Shown here piece by piece: positions 34,435-42,005 of a stretch of 64,000 nt of DNA. This stretch comes from Prevotella sp. (GTDB lineage: Bacteria > Bacteroidota > Bacteroidia > Bacteroidales > Bacteroidaceae). A program made the position numbers and the translations under genes. Positions within the stretch are counted from its first letter, which is position 1. Each line of letters starts with the position of its first letter. Location: the NCBI GenBank assembly GCA_017548605.1, contig JAFYZT010000040.1, forward strand, positions 1-64,000, in the 5' to 3' direction. The notes under the pieces were generated by a model, which saw only the letters and a list, made by a program, of their open reading frames with translations, was not told where the DNA came from and did no database searches.

Positions 34435-36723
34435 ATGAAAAAACTGCTCATGCTCATTGTGTTGATGCTGACAGTGGCAATAACCACTGTCAGTAATGTT
34501 TCTGCCAGTGTGAGGTGGGATACAAGAGACAGTGTGAGCGTGGAATATGCCAAGCGCATTGCTGCCATCAAGGCCAAGATGGCTGAAAACCCAGAAGCAG
34601 GAGCTGTTTACCAAACCTTTCAGATGCGCCAGATGGCCCGAGCATACAGTGCGTGGGCTTTGGCTTTGAAAAATGACGGAGATTATCCCGGAGCTGCCCA
34701 CGTCTATGATATGGCATTGGGAGAATACAATCATTTGGACAGCACTTTGTTGGCTGACAAGATTGCTGATGACCGTTTCACATTGCTGATGAACCAATGT
34801 GAATTGTATCTGCGCCGCGGTATGTATGAGAGTGCGTTGGACTTATTGGAAAGCACCCCTCCCGTGAACGATCGGTCGCGTTGTCTCTGGCTCCACCATC
34901 AAGCAGAAGCCTTCACCTATTTGGGAGAATACGAAAAAGCTTTGGAAGTATATCGTCAATTAGAAGGCACTACCTGTTACAGTGCCGCCTCGCTGTATGC
35001 CAACCAAGGTTACCTATTGTCAGAGATGGGGCGTTATGATGAAGCCCTTCGATTTCTACGTCAGTCAGAATCAGCAACCACCGATGAGGCCGTTCGTTAC
35101 CTCACTCTTGGAAATGAAGCGTTATTACTCGCCCGTATTGGAAAGTACGACAAAGCTATTGCAGCCATTGACCGTTGCCTGTCGTGGCAACGCAAACAAT
35201 ATGGCGAAAGCCATCCTGATGTGGTTGTCACCCTTCGCAAACGAGCCGAAATCATGCTACTTTCTGGTAAAAAAGAGGCCGCAGATGCATTCCGTTTGTT
35301 TTTTGAGAAAGAGTCGGCGTTGCTAGCTTCGCGTTATGATACCCTTGACCCACAAGCCCGTCTCGACCTCTGGTACACACATAAATCGTTTGTCAGTGAG
35401 TGTTTCTCTCTGGAATTAGACCGCGATGATTTCCTTTACGACGTGGCACTCTTTCGCAGGGGTATGACCTTCCTGAGACACGAGGAATCGCCCGCCTCAC
35501 TACTATCCATCCATGCCACTGACGTGCGTCGTTCCCTGCCGAAAGACGGTGCTGCTATTGAAATGATTGTTTATGAGTGCGACAGTATCCCAAATTATGG
35601 GGCTGTGGTGACCGCACCACAAAGTGAGAGTCGTTTTGTGCGCCTTTTCCCTGTGGAAACTTTTCATAATTATTCCATTGGAAGTGGTACATTACTCGAC
35701 AGTGTGGTGAGTCGCAACTACCTGGACAAAAACGGCTTGTATACAGACGATCACTTGGCGCAGATGGTTTGGGATCCCATCCTGAATGTATTGCCGTCTG
35801 GAACCAGACAAATATGGTTCGCACCTGACGGCATCTTTCACCAGTTGGCAATAGAATATATGCCCCACCCTGCTATGCAAGGACTTCAACTGCACAGGGT
35901 GGTAAATACCGCCGACCTGCGTCTGTCGGAACGTCCATCAGCCGAAAACTGTGACGTGCTCATCGTAGGCGGCATCGACTATGCGCATCTGCCATCGGCG
36001 ACAGACAGTCTGCATGCCAACCATGCTGCTGCCGATTATCTGATAACATTGGATCATCGTTTCCGCAGAGGTTTCCACTTCCCCACCCTTTCACATTCGC
36101 GCAGCGAGGTAGATAGTCTGGCTTTGTTGTTCTCCCATCCCGAAGTGTTATACGATGCCAACGAGACTTATGTGAAGCAACGTTTACCCCACGTATGTCA
36201 AGCCATCTTCTCCACCCACGGATACAGTTTCCAGGTAGATATGCCCCGTGTGCCACAAGCCCATCGCGACAGTCTGATGAGCGATAATACCCTTTATGCC
36301 GCCGGATTGGCCATGAGCGGTGCGAGAAAAGCCTTTCAATCGCCTCAGCATGAAGACGGACTGTTGTCAGCCCGTGAAATGATAGACATGCCGTTGGACA
36401 ATCTCCAATTGGTAGTCTTGTCGGCCTGCCAGACCGCCCAAGGATACAGCAGCGACGAAGGTCCCGCCGGAGTTTTACGCGGGTTGAAGAAAGCAGGGGC
36501 CAAGACTGTGTTAGCCACATTATGGCCGGTGTACGACCCCGCTTCTGAATTGTTCATGTTGACTTTATTCAAGGGATTACGTATGGAAGGGCTGGAACTG
36601 TCGGAAGCTTTTCTCCGTGCACAAGAAACAGTACGCCGCCATGAAGAAACACTTCATGACGGCATAGTTGTGAGACCTTATGAGGAACCCGCTTATTGGG
36701 CACCATTTATTTTGGTAGAGTAA
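34435..36723 (+). CDS. Secreted TPR-CHAT domain protease
   Basis: This 762-residue protein begins with a signal peptide (KKLLMLIVLMLTVAI...VSA), so it should act in the periplasm or outside the cell. Residues about 60-300 are TPR-like repeats (AYSAWALALKNDGDYPGAAHVYDMAL and others). The C-terminal third is a CHAT caspase-like domain with catalytic H595 in IFSTHGYSF and C665 in VVLSACQTAQG, followed by GPAGVLRGLKKAGAKTVLATLWPV. Both catalytic residues are present, so it should be an active cysteine protease. CHAT proteins are usually discussed as cytoplasmic, some in defence, so an exported one is notable. The preceding secreted protein may be its partner. Confidence 0.88.
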   Translation: MKKLLMLIVLMLTVAITTVSNVSASVRWDTRDSVSVEYAKRIAAIKAKMAENPEAGAVYQTFQMRQMARAYSAWALALKNDGDYPGAAHVYDMALGEYNHLDSTLLADKIADDRFTLLMNQCELYLRRGMYESALDLLESTPPVNDRSRCLWLHHQAEAFTYLGEYEKALEVYRQLEGTTCYSAASLYANQGYLLSEMGRYDEALRFLRQSESATTDEAVRYLTLGNEALLLARIGKYDKAIAAIDRCLSWQRKQYGESHPDVVVTLRKRAEIMLLSGKKEAADAFRLFFEKESALLASRYDTLDPQARLDLWYTHKSFVSECFSLELDRDDFLYDVALFRRGMTFLRHEESPASLLSIHATDVRRSLPKDGAAIEMIVYECDSIPNYGAVVTAPQSESRFVRLFPVETFHNYSIGSGTLLDSVVSRNYLDKNGLYTDDHLAQMVWDPILNVLPSGTRQIWFAPDGIFHQLAIEYMPHPAMQGLQLHRVVNTADLRLSERPSAENCDVLIVGGIDYAHLPSATDSLHANHAAADYLITLDHRFRRGFHFPTLSHSRSEVDSLALLFSHPEVLYDANETYVKQRLPHVCQAIFSTHGYSFQVDMPRVPQAHRDSLMSDNTLYAAGLAMSGARKAFQSPQHEDGLLSAREMIDMPLDNLQLVVLSACQTAQGYSSDEGPAGVLRGLKKAGAKTVLATLWPVYDPASELFMLTLFKGLRMEGLELSEAFLRAQETVRRHEETLHDGIVVRPYEEPAYWAPFILVE

Positions 36724-36732
36724 GAGCCTTGT

Positions 36733-37428
36733 TTAGAAGTTGAAACCTACGGAGATGTTAGCAGCACCAGTGTGGGTATCTTCGAAATCATTTTTGCCCA
36801 CGTTGGCCAAACCGAAGTCGTAGGCCGCCTCAACATAGAACTGGTCGACGGAGAGTCCGCATCCTATGCGAAGGCCTGCATCGAAACGACGGAAGTTGTC
36901 ATAGTACTCATTGCTAAAGCTGCTGTAGGCGGCACGATTTTGGTAATCCTTAATTTTACCACCAACTCCACAAGATAAGAATCCACCAGCAAAGGGTTCA
37001 ATAGTCACCTTATCCGCTACAGGAGCCTTGTATTTGAAAACAACAGGGAATTCCACGTAATCAAGGTTATAGGTAAACTTATCACCATCATATTCGCTTT
37101 TTCCTCCCTTTTGCGAGAAGTAAACACCCGTTTCGAAAAATATGGGTGTATTATACGACATACTTACGCCAAATGCCAATCCCCCGTAGAACCCAGTCTT
37201 CACCTCATTACCATCGAGATATGGTGAGTCTGAGTTGACAGTAGCCAGTCCAAGGCCAAAGCGTACACCTGAATAGGTGTCAGGAATAGAGTGACGAGGA
37301 CTCTCGTGACGATGATGGTATCCCCCTCTTTTGCTAGGATGTATGGGTCTCCCGTCGGGATAGAACTGAGCGGAGGCCGTGAGTGAGAACATCATGGCCA
37401 TCATGGATAGAAAGAATATTTTTTTCAT
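36733..37428 (-). CDS. Outer-membrane beta-barrel protein
   Basis: The 231-residue protein has a signal peptide (MKKIFFLSMMAMMFSLTASAQ) and then a His/Arg-rich linker. A barrel domain follows with strands such as VRFGLGLATV, GFYGGLAFGVSM, FFETGVYFSQKGG and a terminal ANISVGFNF. It resembles the porin-like small beta-barrels of Bacteroidetes. The ligand is unknown. It converges with the CHAT gene. A minus-strand -7 element lies upstream at 37466-37473. Confidence 0.78.
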   Translation of the reverse strand: MKKIFFLSMMAMMFSLTASAQFYPDGRPIHPSKRGGYHHRHESPRHSIPDTYSGVRFGLGLATVNSDSPYLDGNEVKTGFYGGLAFGVSMSYNTPIFFETGVYFSQKGGKSEYDGDKFTYNLDYVEFPVVFKYKAPVADKVTIEPFAGGFLSCGVGGKIKDYQNRAAYSSFSNEYYDNFRRFDAGLRIGCGLSVDQFYVEAAYDFGLANVGKNDFEDTHTGAANISVGFNF

Positions 37429-37465
37429 AATTGTTAAAAATTAGGTTCAACATTTATTGATGATG

Positions 37466-37473
37466 CAAAGATA
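37466..37473 (-). promoter_or_regulatory. -7 element for the 37428 gene
   Basis: The minus strand reads TATCTTTG about 40 bp before the start codon. Confidence 0.5.
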
Positions 37474-37614
37474 AGTCAGGGAAAGGTTAAGTAATGTGGG
37501 GGTTGCCCTAAAAGTTGTTAGGGATTTTCCTATAATAGTGTTGAATAATAAGAGTTGAAAAGTGTATGATGAGTAAAAAAAAGGAGAATATGATGAGAAA
37601 TAAAAAAAAAGCAT

Positions 37615-37622
37615 TATATTTG
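37615..37622 (+). promoter_or_regulatory. -7 element for the 37645 gene
   Basis: TATATTTG ends 22 bp before the ATG. Confidence 0.5.
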
Positions 37623-37644
37623 CAGAAACAAAGTATTTTTCGCC

Positions 37645-38049
37645 ATGAAGAAGTTTTTTCTACTGACATTTTTGGTGCTTATCAGCATTCCATCGTTTTC
37701 TCAAGGCCAAACAGTGTCTCCATCAAAAGACGACCCCTCCGACTATTGGGACATGCAACGTTCCAATAACAGTTTAGAGGGCGGCCAGAGCACAGATTAT
37801 CGTCTTCGTCTGAACGGAGGTCAAATAGCTGTTATTGCCGTAACGACAGAAGACCGTTACGCCGAAATGGAGTATTCGCTCATCAGTGCTAACGGTTCAG
37901 TCATTGCCAGCGATTTTGCAAACGGCGACACCTTTTATTTCGAGTCACCGAGAACAGAGGAATATCGATTGAAAATTGAGAATACAGGCGATATGCGTGG
38001 TTATTACACAGTAGTCCTGTATACGAGCAAAAAGAAATTGAAGAAATAG
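37645..38049 (+). CDS. Small secreted protein, beta-rich
   Basis: The 134-residue protein has a signal peptide ending near SFSQG. The mature part is a single beta-rich domain (VIAVTTEDRYAEMEYSLIS, YRLKIENTGDMRGYYTVVLY), which suggests a small beta-sandwich like those found in pre-peptidase C-terminal domains. The C terminus is Lys-rich. The longer frame from 37566 in another frame is rejected. Its stop abuts the stop of the opposite gene at 38050. Function is unknown. Confidence 0.65.
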   Translation: MKKFFLLTFLVLISIPSFSQGQTVSPSKDDPSDYWDMQRSNNSLEGGQSTDYRLRLNGGQIAVIAVTTEDRYAEMEYSLISANGSVIASDFANGDTFYFESPRTEEYRLKIENTGDMRGYYTVVLYTSKKKLKK

Positions 38050-38553
38050 CTAAGCGTGAGAAGCTATGAATTCCTGAAACCTGTTTTGCGCAGCCTTGAA
38101 TTGGGGAGCGTAAGACAGGTTTATGCTTTCAAGCATATTTGGAAAAGCCGTAGCAAAACTGGCGTAGTATAGCGCTACGAGTTGGTAACCATCAATGCGC
38201 CCATAGGGGTAAGACTGTAATTGATAGATATTGTGTAGCACTACGCCAGACAAGGCTACCGATGCAGACTCCATAGCAATAAGACGTATTTGGTTTTTAT
38301 CATCGATGCCATCGATTTGTCGCAATGCCCAAAACATTGTATCTTCCATATATTGGAGGTCGGAGGACTCGGTGAAATTGAATGGCTCGGGAACTTCATG
38401 GTGTGCAGAGGGCTCAGCGTTCTCCGAAGGTTTGGGAACTACCGTGATGGTAGTGGTAGAAAGAGTTTGCCCTGATGAAGATTCTGTCCAATCTGCAAAA
38501 TTGAACAACAGTTCATCGGGAGATATGCTGTTTTTCTTTTTTTTCCTGGCCAT
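38050..38553 (-). CDS. Hypothetical protein with Lys-rich N terminus
   Basis: The 167-residue protein begins ARKKKKNSISPDELLFNF and has no signal peptide, so it should be cytoplasmic. Residues about 25-75 are Thr/Pro/Glu-rich and likely disordered. The C-terminal half is helical (LQYMEDTMFWALRQIDGID and NMLESINLSYAPQFKAAQN). I do not recognise the family. It lies 50 bp downstream of the 38604 lipoprotein gene on the same strand, so the two may be cotranscribed. Confidence 0.55.
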   Translation of the reverse strand: MARKKKKNSISPDELLFNFADWTESSSGQTLSTTTITVVPKPSENAEPSAHHEVPEPFNFTESSDLQYMEDTMFWALRQIDGIDDKNQIRLIAMESASVALSGVVLHNIYQLQSYPYGRIDGYQLVALYYASFATAFPNMLESINLSYAPQFKAAQNRFQEFIASHA

Positions 38554-38603
38554 GGAATTGAAAGGTAAATGGGTAAAAGAGATTAGGGATGAAAGATGTG
38601 GGA

Positions 38604-39398
38604 TTAATGATTGGAGATGATTGTTCTCAGCTCGATAGTGGATATTTCCACATCCACTTGTTTTTTTGTTTTGCTGCCCACATACCTATACACCATGCTC
38701 CGAGCTGTTTTCACAAGATTATTCAAGGTTGTCATCAAGCCTGGTGCTGGATTATTGAGTTCTTCTATAATTCCCTGTTTAGCTCCCTCTATGTCAAATT
38801 CGTCACTCATCGGGTATAGGTCTTCATCAACGTCAACCACATATACCAGTTGGTTATTGTCAAGTATGAAATCAACGATTTTCAGTCCCACATCAATATT
38901 AATAGGCAGTGACTTTTTCGACATGATTAGATCGTCTTTGAGTGCCATTTCCGCTGCCTGTGCTTGAGATAACGGTTGTGAAAGTGCCTGTTCAATCTCA
39001 TCAATAGGAATGAAGATCTTAGCTGTCTTTCCAGTTTTCTCGTCACGGAAAACATATCTCAATCCGGCATGGTATTTCTCGAACATTTGCAGGCTTTGTC
39101 TGTTATTGGCAAGTGCCGTATTAATCATCTTACGTTTTACGAGGTCGCTATTTTCCCTCACAGCATCAACGCTAAACTGTTCGTTGTTTTCGTAAATAGT
39201 ATAATAATAGGCCACCACCTCGTCATTGTCTTCAAGAGACAGACTGTCGAGCCTTCCAACGCCCGGTGTTTCTGTGGGACAGTCGCGGTTTGACGTTGCT
39301 ATTTCCCATTTCAACCTACTTTTGTTTACATTGTCAAAACAAGAAATGAATGCCATGCCAGTCACAAGCATAGCAATTAGCATACGTAAATTCTTCAT
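38604..39398 (-). CDS. Lipoprotein of unknown function
   Basis: The 264-residue protein has a lipoprotein signal (MLIAMLVTGMAFISC, Cys at about residue 20). The mature part is acidic with EIATSNRDCPTETPGVGRL and IPIDEIEQALSQPLSQAQ segments and no motif I know. It is probably anchored in the envelope. A minus-strand -7 element at 39432-39439 lies about 35 bp upstream, and the 38050 gene follows in the same direction. Confidence 0.65.
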   Translation of the reverse strand: MKNLRMLIAMLVTGMAFISCFDNVNKSRLKWEIATSNRDCPTETPGVGRLDSLSLEDNDEVVAYYYTIYENNEQFSVDAVRENSDLVKRKMINTALANNRQSLQMFEKYHAGLRYVFRDEKTGKTAKIFIPIDEIEQALSQPLSQAQAAEMALKDDLIMSKKSLPINIDVGLKIVDFILDNNQLVYVVDVDEDLYPMSDEFDIEGAKQGIIEELNNPAPGLMTTLNNLVKTARSMVYRYVGSKTKKQVDVEISTIELRTIISNH

Positions 39399-39431
39399 AG
39401 TTCTGAAGTTGATGGTTTACTATTATTTTTG

Positions 39432-39439
39432 CAAAGATA
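39432..39439 (-). promoter_or_regulatory. -7 element for the 39398 gene
   Basis: The minus strand reads TATCTTTG. The 215-bp gap up to 39613 also holds a 9-bp inverted repeat (CTGATTAAA at 39470-39478 with TTTAATCAG at 39494-39502). Confidence 0.5.
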
Positions 39440-39613
39440 CTTAAAAAAAATATATGATGAATAAAACGCCTGATTAAAAATGTTAACAATATATTTAATC
39501 AGATGGATTTCGTGTTTTTGCCGTGTCAAACTGCCTTGCTATGTTTGCCGAATAATATTATCACTGCAAAAATAGACAATTCTGCGGTACTGTTGTATTT
39601 AATTAGGTAAGGG

Positions 39614-40555
39614 TTAGAGTTTTTTTTCTATGTTATAGCGAGGGCGGTCCTTCACTTCGATGTATATTTTACCAATATATTCCCCCACAATACCTAAGCC
39701 CATCAAAATGCAGCCACCCACGAACCATAAGCTAAGAATAAGCGAAGCCCATCCTGCCACCGTTTTATGGGTAATCAAGGCCCATATTACCCAAATCAAG
39801 ATTATCAGAGCGATGAAGAGGAACACCAATCCAAGGGTAAAGATGAGTCTTACTGGTTTCACAGAAAACGAGGTAATGCCATTGATGGCGAAATTGACCA
39901 TCTTTGATAACGGATACTTACTTGTGCCAGCCTTTCTCTCACCACGGTCATAAAACACCTTATCAGTTTTATAGCCGATGAGGGGCACTATGCCACGCAG
40001 GAAGAGATTGCGTTCGCGATAATCGAGGAGTTGCATAACAGCCCGTCTGCTCATGAGTCGGAAATCAGCATGGTTATACTCCGATTTAACACCCAGCATC
40101 TTCATCAACTTATAAAATGTCTGCGCCGTATTACGTTTAAACCAGCTATCTGTTTTCCTCTCTTTTCTAACACCATACACGATGTCATTTCCTTGTAAAA
40201 ATGACTCCACCATCCTAGGAATGACATCGATGTCGTCCTGCAGGTCGGCATCAATGGTCACGGTAATATCTGCATCCAGTTCAACAGCAGTGGACAATCC
40301 TGCCATTAATGCGTTTTGGTGTCCACTATTCCCCGCCAGTTTCACCCCTTTTACCCGATTGTTCTCTGCATTGTATTCCTCAATCAACGTCCACGTCTTG
40401 TCGTGAGAGCCGTCATCAACATACAGAATATTCGAGCCGGCGTCGATTAATGCACCATTGACCATATTGTTGAGTAAATCTGCCATCCGTTGATTTGTCA
40501 ACGGAAGGACCTCTTCTTCATTGTAGCAGGGAACGATGATGATAAGTTTGGGCAT
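39614..40555 (-). CDS. Family 2 glycosyltransferase, GtrB/DPM-like
   Basis: The 313-residue enzyme has a GT-A catalytic domain: IIIVPCYNEEEVLP at the N terminus, DDGSHDKTW, and the metal site ITVTIDADLQDDIDV. Two C-terminal membrane segments (about residues 228-300) identify it with the undecaprenyl-phosphate glucosyltransferase group. It probably loads a sugar onto the lipid carrier at the inner membrane for O-antigen or glycan modification. The sugar-aminotransferase gene lies just upstream on the same strand, which fits a glycan-modification pair. Confidence 0.85.
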   Translation of the reverse strand: MPKLIIIVPCYNEEEVLPLTNQRMADLLNNMVNGALIDAGSNILYVDDGSHDKTWTLIEEYNAENNRVKGVKLAGNSGHQNALMAGLSTAVELDADITVTIDADLQDDIDVIPRMVESFLQGNDIVYGVRKERKTDSWFKRNTAQTFYKLMKMLGVKSEYNHADFRLMSRRAVMQLLDYRERNLFLRGIVPLIGYKTDKVFYDRGERKAGTSKYPLSKMVNFAINGITSFSVKPVRLIFTLGLVFLFIALIILIWVIWALITHKTVAGWASLILSLWFVGGCILMGLGIVGEYIGKIYIEVKDRPRYNIEKKL

Positions 40556-40622
40556 GGAGGATTATAAAATTAAAAGATTATAAAATTAAAAGATTAGAAG
40601 ATTAGAAAATGGTATGATTGGG

Positions 40623-41765
40623 TTAAGTATATGTGGTATTTAATGCGTTGACTTGTTGGGTGATGAAGGATAGTTCCTCATCAGTCATTCCTGGAAATAG
40701 AGGTAAACTGACAATAGAACGGTGAATTTTATCGGTTGTGGGATACATCATGTTTTTGAACTCGTTGGCATAGCACGGTTGGTGGTGTGGCGATGTAGGG
40801 TAATGGACATCGGTGTCAACACCCAATCGAGCCAACTGACTTCGCCATCTATCTCGTTCTACCTCCTCATTGAGGAGTATGGGAAAGAGATGATAGACAT
40901 GGTTATCCTGATAGGGTTTCTTAGGTAGTGAGAATAAAATAGGATTGAGGTTTTGGTAATAATAATCAGCCAATCGTTGTCGTTCCTTGTTTTCTTTGTC
41001 GAGAAAGAGTAATTTCGCTCTCAACACCGCAGCCTGCAACTCATCCATACGACTGTTGCGTCCAAGGAAGATGTTATGATACCGTCGGTCACTGCCATAG
41101 TTAGCCAAGGCTCTGATAGTAAAAGCCAGCTCTTGGTCGTTAGTTGTCACTGCCCCCGCATCGCCCAAGGCTCCAAGGTTTTTTGTTGGATAGAAACTAT
41201 GTCCAGCCGCCATGGATAGCGAACCTGTTTTATGGTATCCTTTTTCATCTATATAGCAGCATCCATGCGCCTGAGCATTGTCTTCGACAAGCAACAAATC
41301 ATGGTTTATACAAATATCAGCAATACGTCTGGAATAAGCACATCGTCCGTAGAGATGGACTATCATGAGCGATTTGCATCGTGGTGTTATGGCTTGAACA
41401 AGAGCCTCTTCAGATATCTGCAACGTGGCGGAATCCGGCTCTACGAGTACCGGTTTAAGGTTGCATTCAGAGATGGCCAAGATGGAGGCTATATAGGTAT
41501 TTGCAGGAACAAGCACCTCATCGCCCTCATGCATCCGGCCGAGAGCTATCAATGCCTTATAGATGAGCGTCAGCGCATCGAGACCATTGGCGCATGTCAC
41601 ACAATGCTTTGTTCCAATATACGCTGCATACTCATTTTCGAAAAACTTCGTCTCGTTACCAAAAAGGTAACGGTTCGAATGTACCACCCTGTCAATTGCA
41701 TTATCTATCTGTTTTTGGCAGCGCAGGTTTACCCGTTTTAAGTCAAGGAAAGGTATCTTATCCAT
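40623..41765 (-). CDS. DegT/DnrJ/EryC1-family sugar aminotransferase
   Basis: A 380-residue PLP enzyme that transaminates nucleotide-activated keto sugars. It has the family N terminus IPFLDLKRVN, the cofactor region VEDNAQAHGC, and the PLP Lys K195 in HSFYPTKNLGALGDAGA. The block GRNSRMDELQAAVLRAKL is also typical. It resembles FdtB-like and WecE-like enzymes that make amino sugars for surface glycans; the exact substrate cannot be read from sequence. The glycosyltransferase follows after about 70 bp of AT-rich repeats (ATTATAAAATTAAAAG). Confidence 0.88.
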   Translation of the reverse strand: MDKIPFLDLKRVNLRCQKQIDNAIDRVVHSNRYLFGNETKFFENEYAAYIGTKHCVTCANGLDALTLIYKALIALGRMHEGDEVLVPANTYIASILAISECNLKPVLVEPDSATLQISEEALVQAITPRCKSLMIVHLYGRCAYSRRIADICINHDLLLVEDNAQAHGCCYIDEKGYHKTGSLSMAAGHSFYPTKNLGALGDAGAVTTNDQELAFTIRALANYGSDRRYHNIFLGRNSRMDELQAAVLRAKLLFLDKENKERQRLADYYYQNLNPILFSLPKKPYQDNHVYHLFPILLNEEVERDRWRSQLARLGVDTDVHYPTSPHHQPCYANEFKNMMYPTTDKIHRSIVSLPLFPGMTDEELSFITQQVNALNTTYT

Positions 41766-41939
41766 AGGGTTATAGAGGATGAATGCAAAGATATGTCAAA
41801 ATACCGTAATAGGCAAAAAACACATCATATTTTTGATTTCTATATATACAAAAACGACAAATTGTAGCCATTATTTCAATAAATAAGCACTGATTATAGA
41901 AAAAAAAGCAAAAAAACACCTATTTTAAAATATTAGTGT

Positions 41940-41947
41940 TATTTTTG
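41940..41947 (+). promoter_or_regulatory. -7 element for the 42006 gene
   Basis: TATTTTTG gives a leader of about 55 nt before the ATG. The 240-bp gap to the aminotransferase gene is AT-rich with no other feature I can support. Confidence 0.5.
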
Positions 41948-42005
41948 CAGGTTGGAACCAAGAACTTAAACAACCAACAGGCAATCCACACTATAGAATC
42001 GACTT

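Noticed and set aside
33732-36723. Reading the CHAT pair as a cytoplasmic phage-defence system
   Set aside because: Both proteins begin with signal peptides, and no reverse transcriptase, nuclease or other defence gene is nearby.
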